Notes under the pieces: model-generated
The model's database searches: none
What the model saw: only the letters and a program-made list of their open reading frames with translations
Told to the model about the DNA's origin: nothing
Position numbers and translations under genes: made by a program
Shown here: positions 10,679-25,051 of the stretch, one piece after another
How the letters are laid out: every line of letters begins with the position of its first letter
How positions within the stretch are numbered: position 1 is the first letter of the stretch
From: Apostichopus japonicus
Taxonomy: Eukaryota; Echinodermata; Holothuroidea; Aspidochirotida; Stichopodidae
Length of the DNA: 64,000 nt
Assembly: GCF_037975245.1 (NCBI RefSeq)
Contig: NC_092564.1
Location: forward strand, 19,792,484 to 19,856,483
Reading direction: 5' to 3'

Positions 10679-13600
10679 ATGTCTGCTAAAACTCAAGCCA
10701 TCGGTATCGATCTTGGTACGACGTACTCCTGTGTCGGGTTGTTTCAACATGGAAGAATAGAGATCATCGCTAACGACCAAGGAAACCGTACCACTCCGAG
10801 TTACGTAGCCTTCACTGACACGGAAAGACTGCTTGGAGATGCAGCCAAGAACCAAGTAGCACTGTAAGTAACGAATAGAATATTTCAACAGGTTCTATCT
10901 ACTCTAAGCAGGCTACGATCGGGAGCGGAGGTATGAGGGGGGGGGGGGGGAGTAGCACGGAGTGCTATTTTAACATATTCGTAATCCTACCACACAAACC
11001 CCCCCCCCCCTCTTCACGACCACCATCATCTACGTGACCCTATCTCTACAGGTAGATCACTTTTTAAATATTCAATACTGTAACTTGTAACGCTTCAAAC
11101 TACATGTCAAGGCATGTGCCTCGTTATGCTTCTTTAAAACTTCTTGAAAATTGTGGTTACATATGACTACAAGTCCCACGTGCGTATTTTTTATTAGGCC
11201 TTTAATTTACTGTTCATCTTCCTCGGACCATATTTCTGTCATGATATTTGTTTTGTATATCCCTTGATGCCCTACCCCTCTCCCCCAGCCCAGCCCTTCC
11301 CCGCTCAAAAGGAACAAAAACGTTCATGTATTGTAGTACTGTCACATATAACGTGGATGGACTGTGAATCTTCCTGACAAAATTCCAGCTTGTACCGGTA
11401 TTAGTAATGGGAAATACTTTCACAATGTAATCACCAATGGCTTATTCAGTCCCTGTGTTATTCCTATGCGTCCTTTTAAGGATGATGACTTTTAGGAGGA
11501 TGTTAGCCTTTGATATGTCACAGTTCAAAGACCAAAAAGAAATTAAGTGCTAGTAATGTTTCTATAGCTATTTTCAAGATATTGACATTACCAATGTGCT
11601 AATTCCCTTGAAATGCTCAGTTTAAGGCTGGAATGACAATGATGTAGCCTCCTCGGTACAAATCTATGCTCATGTAAATCCATTGTTTGATTAATTCTAT
11701 GAACTCAACCAAAACCATTTTCTTTTAATTTCATATAACCAAACATCCTATGCCGACATTATTCATCCTCGAATAAGCTTCATGCATTCATTGTAAACAT
11801 GTTTAGTTGAGGGTATGAAAATCTTGTGTCCACCTAAATAATGTACACTATCCGAGGAACTAATATTATGAGCAGCGTGTTAGACTAAGTAGTTGACAAT
11901 CGGATTCATAAAGTTACAAAAGAGAGTGTGGTCGTTAAATCCGACTCCCAACCCCAACCCCCACCCCCCCCCCCCCAAAAATAAAGTTTTAGTACACGGG
12001 AATTGGAGCATTCTGAAGCATATTGTGATATAAATTAGCTCTATAAAAAGGTGTTTATAACTACATTCCTATGGGGGAGGGGTCAAAATTAAGGGGGATA
12101 TAAACGGTCATTTATCTAGGATCAAATGTGGAATAAATAGGCACCGATAGCAGGGATTTGTAATGGTATACAACAAATGTAATCGTTTGCCAACAGTTAT
12201 CAAAACTAAGTAACTGCCAGATATCACTGCCGCAATACCTCTGTCATACATTCAGATACCATGATACATCATAATCATATCAATTTAAGTCAGAGTCAAT
12301 GCTATAGTTTTGGGGGTCTGATACCCCCTGAACTCGCCAGGAATCAATCCCCTTGGCGGCTTCTGCACTCCCAGCGAGTGCCTGCCCCCTCCCCCCCCCC
12401 CCATCCAATAGTATCCTATATGTCCTCTGACAGTCTTTTGATAATAAAGTTTACACATCACATTGGATTTTGGCACTAAACTGAAAGCCGTCCATTGTAC
12501 ATAAACACAGTTCCTGCGACTTCACATTTGTAACACATTATAACTGTACGGGCAGTGTTCATCTCAAGTATAGGGAAGATTATATTTTCATATGTTATCA
12601 ACTAGCGCTGAAAGAAAAATTCTGGGTTCCATATAATTTGCGCCTATGCAATGTCATTGATCATGTATGCAATTAAAAGTAAGCAGTTGCTAACTCATGA
12701 ATGAATGAATGAATTAAATATTCTCAGGTAGGCCTACTTTGTTTGCTCTTCAATATTATATATACAATATTCACACACAGACTAAGTTCAAAGTAATTGT
12801 ATGTTGCATATATCACTCTCTGTCCACAACCCATCACTACACCAGTCTGACAATTAACGTACAAGAATGATTGGTATGTAGTCTATGACTTTCAGAGAAA
12901 TTCTTGCCAAGATGTCTGTCTGTTTCCGTCTTACTGCTGCGATATAACTTAATGGTGTAACAACGTGTAGGCGTTCAAAATATCACCGTTGTATCAACAC
13001 AGTAGGATATACAGTTACATCGTGCTTTCTTATTTCTTCTTAAATGATTTATTTGTGGTTATTTATGTCGCTGTGTATTGGAGGAGCGTACATAAATTTA
13101 TTATGAAAGATATGAGATGCACATTGGTGGGTGATAACCATCGTAAATGTGAAATAGCGTTTGATCTTAGTGGTATAGCCTTCTCGTCATAGATATTTCA
13201 TGAGGTCAGTGGGGCCAATAAAAGAAAATCAATTGTAAATATTATAAGCATAAGGAATTTACGCGAGCCACTCAAGAAAATTCCATTTAAACCTGCCATA
13301 AGTCTCTTTATTTGTAGTATTCTTGCATAAAGTGATGTGGACCACACCCATCATGTAAAGTTAAGGTATTATTGCGTATACATACTACGTAAATCCGGGA
13401 TTTGTAAGGGTCGGTGGTCCGATTGTCACTCGCTCAGAATGATCCTGATGGAAAACATTCAAGAAATACCCCTCCTATCTTGAAATCCGAAACGACTCCC
13501 ACGCATATCGTGTTAATGTTAGAAGGTATCGTAATAAATATGATCAGATATAATTATGAATCACAGGCATTCATATTACAGCGAATAATGCGGGTCATTA

Positions 13601-15695
13601 CTGCACCGCAACGCGATATATAGCACACATATTCTTCGTGCGCGTTACGGTATGATTTGATTTTCGACGTGTAACTACGATTACAGAAAAAGTCAATTCG
13701 GTGAGCGGGTAGGAGATGGAAGGGGTGGGTGAGGAATCATCTCGAAATATATAAACACTTTGAAAATTAGGGACAGAGTAATTGCAAATCTCTGGTGCTC
13801 ATGAGTTGGTCATTTGAATGTTGTTTGATTAATTCTGTCGTCTGATAACCAACCCTACATATTTCTTCTGCATTTGTCGAATGTAGTCTATTGATCTGGT
13901 GTATATTAGACTGTCGACATCTTCCTCGCCAAATGGAGAACTGATTTTCATTGAAATTATTTCTCTATTCAGGAATCCACAGAACACAATTTTCGATGCC
14001 AAGAGGCTGATTGGTCGTCGCTTTACTGATGATTCCGTCGAAGAAGATATGAAGAACTGGCCGTTCAAGGTCGTCAATAAAGGCGGCAAACCTATGCTGC
14101 AAGCCGAGCACATGGGAGAGATCAAGACGTTCGCCCCAGAAGAAATCAGCTCCATGGTACTTACTAAAATGAAAGAAACGGCTGAGGCATACATAGGTAA
14201 AAAAGTTCACGACGCCGTCATTACTGTGCCTGCTTACTTCAACGATTCTCAACGGCAAGCGACTAAGGATGCTGGATTAATCGCTGGATTGAACGTCTTA
14301 CGTATTATCAACGAGCCTACCGCTGCCGCTTTGGCTTACGGTCTCGAGAAAAAGCTGCAAGGCGAACAGAAAGTTCTGATCTTCGACCTAGGTGGTGGTA
14401 CATTCGACGTTTCAATCTTGTGTATCGCCGGAGGTGTCTTTGAAGTCATTTCGACAGCCGGGGACACTCACCTCGGAGGAGAAGATTTCGATAACCGATT
14501 GGTCAAGCATCTAGTTGAAGATTTTAAACGCAAACAGAAAAGAGATGTTTCGGGAAATCAGAGAGCTTTGCGAAGACTAAGAACGGCAGCCGAGAGAGCC
14601 AAACGAGCTTTATCGAGCAGTACACAGGCAGCTATCGAAATAGATTCACTTCATGAAGGGATCGATTTTTATACGTCAATCACAAGAGCTCGATTCGAAG
14701 ATCTTTGTTCCGACCTCTTCCGTGATTGTCTCAAACCGGTCGACAAAGCGCTCGTGGATGCCAAGATCGACAAACGAAATATCGACACTGTCGTTCTCGT
14801 TGGTGGTTCGACTCGCATACCTAAAATACAGAAACTTCTGCTGGAATTTTTCGATCACAGTAAAGAATTGAACAAATCTATTAATCCAGATGAAGCCGTG
14901 GCCTACGGAGCCGCCATTCAAGCGGCCATTTTGTCTGGTGACGACAGCGATGCGGTGAAAGACGTGCTACTTGTCGACGTAGCACCATTGTCACTTGGTA
15001 TAGAAACGGCTGGTGGAGTCATGACAAGTCTAATCAAACGCAACAGTAGAATACCAGCGAAAACTTCGGAAACCTTTACGACCTATTCGGACAATCAGAC
15101 GGCTGTCACCATTCAGGTTTACGAGGGAGAAAGAGCGATGACGAAGGATAACAATAAATTAGGAGTATTCGAACTGAAAGGTATTCCACCGGCTCCAAGG
15201 GGGATTCCCAAAATTGAGGTGAAGTTTGATGTTGACGCGAACGGAATCCTTCACGTGACTGCCAAAGACGAAAGTACCGGAAAGAGTAACCAGATTACGA
15301 TCACCAATGACAAGGGAAGGCTTTCGAAAGCCGATATCGATCGCATGGTTTCAGATGCGGAAAAGTACAAAGCCGAAGACGACGTTCAACGCGCACGGGT
15401 GTTGTCGCGGAACCAGTTAGAAAGTTACGCGTACAACGTGAAAAGCACTGTCAATGATGTCCCCGAGGGTCGAATTAGTAAAGAAGAGAAAGAACAGGTT
15501 ATGAAAGCAGTTGAAGAAGTCATCAATTGGTTGGACGGAAATCAATCGGCAGAAAAGGACGAAATCGATTATAAAATGGAGGAGCTGCAGAAGGTGACGT
15601 CACCTATCATGACGAAGTTACATGGTGGTGGAGCGAGCGAAACGAATGACTCACAGGGAAAACGAAGTGGGCCAACCATTGAAGAAGTAGATTAA
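10679..15695 (+). CDS. HSP70: Cytosolic heat-shock protein 70, two coding exons
   Basis: ATP-dependent chaperone of the cytosol and nucleus. Exons are 10679-10863 and 13973-15695, giving 635 residues. Exon 1 ends in phase 2 before GTAAGT and exon 2 adds the one missing base after ATTCAG, joining QVA-L-NPQN. ATG 10679 gives the standard [11 protein letters not shown] start; an open frame upstream has no ATG. All three family signatures are present: IDLGTTYS (10-17), [14 protein letters not shown] (198-211) and [15 protein letters not shown] (335-349). The interdomain linker VKDVLLVDV follows (391-399), then the substrate-binding domain. The end is GPTIEEVD, whose EEVD recruits TPR cochaperones such as HOP and CHIP and marks a cytosolic form. 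There are no GGMP repeats, and the C-terminal tail is short. Heat-shock elements and a TATA box upstream suggest stress induction, but the long intron is unusual for an inducible HSP70. The gene is convergent with the cholinesterase-like copy A. Confidence 0.96.
10864..13972 (+). other. 3.1-kb intron of HSP70
   Basis: GTAAGT to ATTCAG, phase 2. It contains several poly-G/poly-C runs (about 10938-10951, 11000-11010, 11963-11976, 12390-12401) and no recognisable nested gene or transposon protein. Small open frames inside are not supported. Confidence 0.9.
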
Positions 15696-15761
15696 ACTTG
15701 ACTTCAAACAGAGTAGGTGTTCCGTGTTACGGACCTCTAGACTATCGCAACGCAAAGTGAG

Positions 15762-15767
15762 AATAAA
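15762..15767 (+). terminator. Polyadenylation signal AATAAA of HSP70
   Basis: Canonical AATAAA 67 bases after the HSP70 stop codon, giving a short 3' UTR. Confidence 0.7.
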
Positions 15768-16097
15768 ATGAAACGTTGGCATATCCTTAGTAGGCCTATA
15801 TACAAGCAAGCAAATAGTTACACATATTGCATGTTTCTCTCAGTAATTGATTTGCTTTTTCAATATTGCTTTGTTTCGACATTTCGATGTTCATCATTTT
15901 TGTACCTCTAGTTATATCTTTATATCGATATCTCAGGTTTATCCTTTCTGTAGTTAGATTTATCGAGATTTCATTTTTGTTAATTTCACTGATTCGACTT
16001 TTCTTCTCGTTTCGACTCAATGCTGTATACGGTGTTGTAATTGACTACGTTGGTCCCGTCATGCTCAAACTGAAAATTTAGTGGTGCTCGAATAGGT

Positions 16098-18671
16098 ACA
16101 CCCCTCTTTGTTCTCCAAGTATAGACAATTTATTGAAATGTAACCACAGGAAAATATTTTGATAATTTTTTCAAGCAAATCTGAGGGGTATTTACCTTTC
16201 AAAACGTCCATTGAGATAAATTTTAGTCATTATTCTTAAATTTTGATTTAGTTCTTGTTGACCTGAACGTCTTTATTATTGATGGAACAAGATTTGTACC
16301 GCCGGTACTCTCAGCTCTTGTCTCACTTATATTACGACATTGCGATCAATGTGACGGTAATCGGGACTTCTCGACCCAAGCTGCAATACTATATGGTATA
16401 TGTATAGGATATATACTTTTCAACGGAAATGTGACACTACATTGAACATACAACGTTACAATCGCGTTGTCGTGGCGATTACAGTGGATCAAAGTAGTGA
16501 ACATCGTTTGGTTTTCGCGCCAAAATTCTACATCTAGGATAACTTTTCTCCAAATGTATATCCTAATGTGCATGTGGGATTACGCTATTACGTAGGCGCA
16601 TTGTATTCTTCTATTTTAAGATATACTATACTAAGCTTTTGCACCGACTAAATGTATCCATTGCTGCTCTGGACAAGAAAAAAAAAACCGTAAATAAATT
16701 TCGATATTGAGCAGACGAACGCATTGTCGTAAACCTATTATGCATGTAATAGTAATTTTTACCTTGTCTTGTACTATATCTGGTCTGGTATATCTGATAA
16801 TAGAGAATGTATCTCAATGCATGTCGTCATTAGTAATCATACAAATATGTTTGTACTTTTCGGCTATTTATGCTGAATTTATATCTTCGTTGCGTTTTTT
16901 CACGTAGAACTATTGCAGCAACCTTTTCATGCATGTAATACGCTCATTAATTCTTTTATAAAATTTTCATAAAATTTTGAGAAATAATAAGAAGATGCAA
17001 ATGCTTCAAACCTGAAAAAAAGATAAAGAGACCATTTGGACGTGTTTTTTTTATTTCGGCGAATGTTCTTTCATTGGAAGTGGTTTTTCTTGCGGTACTC
17101 TACAACTTTAAAATATTCTCAGACTACATGAAAGACTACAAAAGGAAATGATCCGATGAAGTGGAAAGTGGTAATATTCTGATGCCCAGTCTCAAGAACA
17201 CGCATGGAATATAGAAGACGGGATAATTATATGGGTCTATTGGTCAAGCACCCCCCCCCCCCCTGCCCGACAACCTCTCTTCCTCATTTCCTATACAGAC
17301 ATCCTTGAGTAACATAACTAGCTTCGAAAAAGATTCTCTATCTTTTATCTTCTATATGCATATTGAATACGTTAGACTATAAAATTTGATGGAGGGAAGT
17401 TCTGACGTGTCATTTTTGTGACGCCGCAAGTGTTTAAGTAAGATAGCAATGAAAAATAACACATAACTGGTTGGTAATGCTAGATATGCAATCTAGACTT
17501 GTCACTCATTCTAGACGACCAAGTTGAAAGTTAATCTGCAAGTTAGGTAGAATTCGAATCTATTTAATATACGCTCATCGAGTTCATATGTCATATGCAG
17601 GCCTAGTATTTTGGCTTCTATTTTGATCTATATTTTGGCATAACTTATTTTCGGCTGAGGCTGAGATGACACTAAATGATATATAGAGTTATATCAGACA
17701 TTCCCTCTTTGCCTTTTCTCGTATAAAAATCAGGCAAATATCGCTAATGTAGCATAATATAGAACGTATGGGCCAACTATGAAAAGAACAGAAAAATAAC
17801 TTGCAGTAATATATGCAATCGTTGACAAATTTAGCCATATTTATTGCGGCTTCTCGAATATATTCGGAGGGAGAAAATGGATAGAAGCTAGGCCTATATA
17901 CATTTACATGTTGTTGATTTCTGCAAGTATAGCATGAAGAGGGGTTACTTACGGCAGTGGCCGCAGCGAAGATAGTTTAGCCGGTGGAATATAGCCTGCA
18001 TGCATGACGCTGATCATCTCGGGGAATTGAAGTTTGATCTTTGAAAAATGTTTGTCGCTGACAGCATTGATGCCTTTCTTTCATAGCGTACTTTAGAGTA
18101 CAAGTTGGGGTTCACCTTTTGAGTACTATTTGGTGATATTCAGCATTGAGGACCAGATACATTTTTTGGGGAGGGGTGGGGGGGGGGCTATGCACCCGGT
18201 CAGATATCTCTTTGGTTTATACCACTGGTAAGCATTTTAGAATGGAGAGCCTGGAAGAGTGCAAACTGTGCTCCCGGTTTAACCACCTCTTGATATGATA
18301 ATGCTTTCAGCACTATCTTCCTTTTAACGTTGCAATAAAGGTATGTATATACTACGCTACAAAATTTGCAATAGCGCCCTTTTGATAAGACGGTTAAAAA
18401 AAATCTATTCAAAACTAAACTTAATAAAAGCTAATAACGCTACAGTTATTCTCATAATTGATCTCATGTAAAGTGTCGAAGGCGTTTATATCATTATATC
18501 GCATGCCTTCTTGAGAACTTACTGGTGATAGAGACAAATTAAAGTCGAACAATTCTTTCGTAAAGGTTGAATTTCTAACTTCTAAGATATGGGCGCGAAA
18601 TCAAGGGCCGTTCAAGTTTTTATGAGAATGAATTATTCTATATTCTACACATTTGTGAAAGAAGAAATCAA
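16098..18671. other. 3' flank of cholinesterase-like copy A
   Basis: Holds the presumed minus-strand 3' UTR and downstream DNA. It has one unit of a minisatellite motif (17982-18000) that is expanded about ten-fold at the same place in block B. No other gene is seen. Confidence 0.55.
17840..17845 (-). terminator. Candidate polyadenylation signal, cholinesterase-like copy A
   Basis: AATAAA on the minus strand (TTTATT on plus) about 830 bases after the stop codon. It is the first clear signal and is conserved at the corresponding site in block B. Confidence 0.35.
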
Positions 18672-18833
18672 CTATGTTTCACAGGTTGGTTCATTTTGAT
18701 AATCGGAGAACGACATTCTCCATTCTTCCAGGTCATCTTGCCATCCGGAGAATTCTTCCCGCCATTCCAGCTCGGACTGATCCATTGAAGCTGGGGGATT
18801 AAAATAACAGGAAACAATATGACATATCTGTTG

Positions 18834-19027
<194 letters not shown>

Positions 19028-19192
19028 ATCTAAATTTGTCAATCTGCTGTTTCATACTTATCTTGACAACACGTCAAGAATACCCAGTGACTGTTTTACA
19101 TTCTGAACATAGCAACACGTCAACGAAATGATTTATTTGAAATGCCCAGTTACGCTTACATGTCATTTTGACATATCTTGTGATGTCGTGTT

Positions 19193-19395
19193 TTATACTC
19201 ACATGCGATGTGATGTCGTGTTATATACTTATATACTAACACGGTGTGATGTCGTGTTATATACCAACAAGGTGTGGTGTCGTGTTATATACCAACACGG
19301 TGTGATGTCGTGTTATAAACTAACACGGTGTGATGTCGTGTAATATACTAACACCGTAGGCCTATATGTCGTGTAATATACTAACACGGTGAGTT
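19193..19395. repeat. Tandem array of about 28-bp hairpin-forming units (copy A intron 10)
   Basis: Units of the form GTGTGATGTCGTGTTATATA followed by CTAACACG recur about seven times. Within each unit CGTGTT and AACACG are inverted around ATATACT, so each unit can fold. A shorter, orthologous array is at 33838-34002 in block B. Confidence 0.8.
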
Positions 19396-21983
19396 TACAA
19401 CTCGTTTGTCCCTTCAGAACCACTGTTCTTAATTATTGCTGTGATGAAGATTACATAATTGGACTTTGTTCATCAATTCAGTAGGCAGTCAAAGCTTTGA
19501 ATTTTAGTATGAAAGCACCTTTAATGTGATTACATAAGTTTCATGTTCAGATGTTCATAATAGGCGAATACCATTTTGTACGCTTTTTTGAAATTGCATT
19601 GACATCTAGGGAGATTGTCTGTCTAGCCGCCCCTCCTCCTTATCTTGGCCGTGTATAGTACAGTGCAATACTAACCGGCTTCCATCATACTTTTAAATGA
19701 ATCGTGATGATTTCATTATACCAGTCTCAATCTAAGGGAACTGGGTGGACAGTGCATCACTATACGATGAACGTGTTTGGTTGTCGTGCCCATGCATATT
19801 TTGGGTTAATTTTCTTAAATAACATAACAGTTCTATATCACTAATTAAACCCAAGTCAACCCAACTAAAACGAAATGCGTACTAACATGTCATCTCGAAT
19901 ACATACCGTAGTGCTACTAGTACTATGCACCTGAAATAGTCCACGAAAATATCTATATAATTTATCTCCTTATTCATATATCTGTTAAAAAATAACTCAC
20001 CTACAAAGCTTTGTAGCTCTGGTTCAAACTCGTTCCAGAAGTTGCATTCGTCTGCTTTTAAACCTCTGTCGACCTTCATTTCAAATGACAGTTCCTTGTA
20101 ATTCAACTCTGGTATGGTGAAGTTTGGCCACGCCCATTCCCCTTCACCAGGGGAAGATGAAGCGTCGGGACGGCTTGGGTCACTTTATACATTGAAGAAG
20201 AAACAAAAGGACGGGCATACGTGAAAGAAAGGTTAAATGTAAGAATATTATTCTCGCTTTATTAAACTTTGATGTAACCAAACTTGTTTTCAAATCATGA
20301 TGAAAACAAATTCAAAGAAAATCAGGCATTTGCGGTTTCACATTTTCCTGTGAAGAGAAGATTGAACGAAATTTGCTTTAGGACTCAAATAAGTCCAACG
20401 TGAAGGGTGCTGTTGACATGTTAAAGATCCTATTTGTTTCTTCCTGCAAATTTTCTGCAATTTATCATTATTTGTTATATTTTGATATTGTGCTGCAAAA
20501 TGTCGAATTCTTCACTCATTTGAACTTTTGTTGCAAATTGTTCCGATATTAACTGAACAATTAACCATTTTGCTGCAAATTGCTATTGAAACTATATCAT
20601 TGTAACATTTCGACACATACGGTACCCCATATACTCCCTTTCGCAAGTATCTGGTGGCATAGATGACAAAGATAGGAGGGGATTAAGGAGAGGTGGTCAG
20701 GGACAAGGGATTCAAATTAAGAAGGGCTAATATGTTAACACTAGAGAGAAGACTGTTGGAAACACATGCATGAGGTCATGTTTGAGAGGTAAGGGAGAGT
20801 GGAGAATGGGGTTGGGCGGAGAGGGGGGGGGGGTCCTATGGATTGGATTTAAGTTCAATTTACCCAGATTTGGCAAAATTGGTCCAGAATTTCATGAACT
20901 TGACGGAAACTTCCTTCTCTTCATCTGACATGATACCATGTACGGTAAGCATCTCTGGAATAAATGGATAGCCAAACACGTATTGTAGTTCTTCTGCGTG
21001 GGCAGCGCCAAGCCATTTTGGACCTTTGCCGTGGTCACCATATACAGACCTAAAAGAACAGTATATATAAAGCGTACAGCAATATATATATTCGCACGGT
21101 AAAGGTATAGACAATATTGTGATGGGTGCATGAATGGGAGTATAACTTTTGCCGGAAATGTGATATACCCTTTCAATCTATCGAATTTGACAAGTTCCAT
21201 CAATACCACAAGACTGCCCCCGTTTAGTGACCGGAGGGATTGATCTTCATGTGTGTCAGTTAGCTACATACGAAATATATACAATTACTCAATCAGACAA
21301 AAATAAAAATAACAACAGACGATGTCACGTCAATAAGTCTTACACAGTTGGCGCAATCGTCATCAAGTAAAGGAAAAGAGGTTCTGACGTCATCATTGCA
21401 TGTGCACGTGCCGTTTTGACTGTCGGGCAACTGAACGCCTCGTCGCCATAAATTGGGTTAAAATACTCGAAATAATCCAAATCTTCGTCATCTGCATATT
21501 CCCAGGGAACGTATTGCTGTTTGACGGCGTCCTCCACTATTTTAGGGGAAGCCCCGTTGGTGATTAGAAGCGAAGTGGTCACATACTGAAATGTACATGT
21601 AATGAAAAGAACATAATACTTGGGTGAGATAATGAATGAAATAATGGAAAAACGATCTTCACAACTCTTAAATGCATGGAATAACAAATAAATATCAAAC
21701 TGATAAAGCTGGTCCATTAAAGACTGTATCGAATAATATAGGTCAAGAGACAATCACTCGTAATTGACATACAATCTACATTTATTTTCTAGTGCAGAGT
21801 TCAAAGAAAACTGTAGTGTGTGCAACATACGCGACAATATCGAGACGACCTATTACCTTTAAATCCAGAAAATATACCGGCAGAGGGTTTTAGCTGGGCA
21901 TGTGCACGTCATGCATGAGCGAGTACAAATCACACGATGCAAATACACGCAATGATGTAACACATTGGAATACACACACACGT

Positions 21984-22038
21984 ACATATATATATATATA
22001 TTTTATTTATAAATTATTCGGCGGAAATGTATGTAAAT

Positions 22039-22083
<45 letters not shown>

Positions 22084-22105
22084 CATACATTTCCGCCGAA
22101 TAATT
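21984..22105. repeat. Foldback around a (TA)n tract in copy A intron 7
   Basis: Arms AAATTATTCGGCGGAAATGT and, inverted, ACATTTCCGCCGAATAATTT flank (TA)n. Block B (36575-36640) keeps only the outer arm, so the palindrome is complete in block A alone. Confidence 0.75.
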
Positions 22106-23373
22106 TGTCTGGCTCCTTATCGACTCATTAATGTGCAATGATCGTCATATAAAGCGGCTTAATTTTAACGGAATTTAACTGTCTTCCTGAAAGAATTCTT
22201 TTACGGTTGGAATTATAGATGCTTATTGAAGGCTGAGAGTGAGTGCAGTGACCATTAGATGACTGTCTATATCGTACATGTATATACTGGAGTAAAACTG
22301 GTGACTTAAAAAATCAAGCTTTTTACGATAGGGTTGTATGCACTATATTTACATATTTGCTGACCTTACCCTGTCAAATAATGCTTTGTCGACGAAAGGG
22401 GCTTCGTCAGCGTAGAGGAGGTCGGGATTGTCAACAAGATGTAAGATACTCCCTTCATCCTTGTTAAAACCCAGAATCATTGGACAATGCTTAAAGTCCC
22501 CACGGTCTGTTAACCTCAGAGGAGAGTCATCAAGAAAGACGCCATCAATGGTCGGACCCATTCGAATAAAATTCTGTCATGTCAAATAAACGAAATGGTT
22601 AGTTTTAAACATTACAACTGTCAGTAAATGATAAAGCCACTATACCGTGTCACTAACAATATTTTCTTGCAGTGATCGAACCCTCCCCCCCCCCTCCCCC
22701 ACAATGTTAAATCATACTAAATTGGCCACGATGTCTCAAAATCTACATGACTCTTGTCAAATACTGGTTTAACAATTTCAGAATATTAACTTGGATTGTA
22801 GTCGTGGCTTTGAACACTTGTCTGTTCACACAGACAGGACAGTGGTTTTTTTTTCACTTATATTTTGTTTTGTACCATCAATCGATGTTCCTCATTGTAT
22901 CACGGATTTAGTCCCTTTAATTAAACTCCTGTAAATCTGCATGAAGTCAGTGTGTAGAGCCCCTATAGCAGCCTATATAACATCAATTCTTATTTTAAAA
23001 AAAAAGCGTTTGTAAGAAGACTAGTTTAAGTGAGACATCTTTCGTCAAGTTGCATACATAAAGAGTTAAAAGTCGCTCACAGTCGCCACGATCTTTTCAA
23101 GTTCTTCTGCATCAACTTGTTTTAAACATTCGACCAGTTCTTGCGTATCCATCGTATTACAGCCAACCGCGTTTCCTAAATTAAACGCCATGTCAACTTT
23201 GATGGCCTCTGCAAGCTCCGTATAAGCCCATGGACATAGTGCTGTTCCACTCTGTGACAAAAAGGATATCGAAATGATAAAAAATGTTTTTAGTTTACAG
23301 AAAATATGTTTAAAAGAACAAGGCAATAAGAGAAGCAATGATATAGGGTTTTGTTCCCTGTCGGTTTCCCATT

Positions 23374-23663
23374 CAGGCGCGTAGCAAAGGGGGGGGGGGG
23401 GGGCGAAGGGGGCAGCCGCCCCCCCTTGAACATATATTTTTTTTTTAATGTTTTATGATATCGCTAGTATTTTCAAAAGAGAAAATGCTAAGATGCAACT
23501 TTACAAGGCCTGGAAGTGCCATTTCCAGCGATCTGGGAGGCATTTTCAGCCAAAATTTTCTTGTACGCTTCGCGCCAAGCATGGTGGCGCTACGCTTAGA
23601 TAGTTTGCAATGCCGAATCTACAGTTTCGCCCCTCCCTTGGCTAATTCCTGGCTACGCGCCTG
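23374..23663. mobile_element. hAT-like MITE, 290 bp, block A copy
   Basis: Ends are inverted: CAGGCGCGTAGC at left, GCTACGCGCCTG at right. It is flanked by an 8-bp duplication TTCCCATT (23366-23373 and 23664-23671), the size made by hAT transposases. The interior carries the words TTTTCTTGTACGCT and TGGCGCTACGC seen in other elements here. The same insertion with the same duplication is in block B, so it predates the segmental duplication. No transposase coding capacity. It lies in intron 5 of the cholinesterase-like gene. Confidence 0.85.
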
Positions 23664-24841
23664 TTCCCATTGTTGATTTACTTGAAGAAAAAAAACTATC
23701 ATAACAATTCCGAAACGCTGGTCGATGTGCGTTAACACGTACGCAAATTCGCACACCATGCAAAATGTGCATGCCCTACACTATGGAGGCTACTATTCAT
23801 TTCTTCGCCATATCTTGTGGGTATCCAACCGATTATTATAACTTCCTCCTTTCTTCAGTTTTCTTCACATTTGACACCAGCAAGGGGAATCTGACACCGA
23901 AAGGGGGATCTCCCTTTTTTGGGGGATGATCCTGACCCTGGGAAGGGTGATCAAGCTTGTAGATTGAATGCTCATGAATGCATGGTAACACGTGACTCGA
24001 GATCTCCGGTTACTTTCCCTCGTGCATAAACAAAGAGCGATGACAGTATAAAGGTGGGCGCAATTTATGGTACTTTTATATAACTTGTTAATTTGCAAAC
24101 AATCAACGTCATCTTTTCGCGCTTGCGTAATACTCTTTCAAATGTGGACGAGTCATGTGTCAGTTTTATTAACCTCCCCAATGAGAAAGCAAGATCCTGA
24201 CCCCCTTGTTTTCTCAAAATGTGAATAAGTCCTCAAAGTGATAAATACTCTTTTAAAGTAAAGTATAGCCTAAGAGATATGTACCTGGTGGCTTCGTGCC
24301 TATAGGCACGAAGCCACGACACAACTTGATCGACACTCAACACCGGAGTACATAGAGACTGTCTAAATATTGACAATTATGGATGATGATGATGTTACCT
24401 TTACGTTGGTCGATGATAAAGTCATATCTTGACAAACAAATACCACATATGTACACTTCTACGTCGTGATAAACACTTTTTCAGATATAATTTCATTTAA
24501 AGGGGCAGACTATTGACAATTTGAGTCAAATACAATTAGATACCCAATGACATGTATTATAACCCGTTCTTCAATGAGGGGGGGGGGGGGGTGGGGTATT
24601 TTAAAGGCAGGATTACTCCATTTAAAACAAATCAATACATGCTCCCCAGATTTACGTCAAAAGAAACAAAAATCCGTTCCAATTTAAAAGTCAAGCTGGT
24701 TGGACTAAAAGTAGGCTTGCAAATTTCAGTCTCTATTGACAGACCTCAGTTATCATAGCTGTAAAAAAAGTCGATCAATTATTCAACACCACACAATACA
24801 TAGCCTACATGTGATAATCATTCCAACCACTTTCTCTCTCA

Positions 24842-25051
<210 letters not shown>

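Noticed and set aside
13829-14921. Minus-strand open frames opposite HSP70 exon 2
   Set aside because: Shadows of the strongly biased HSP70 coding sequence; none has independent support.
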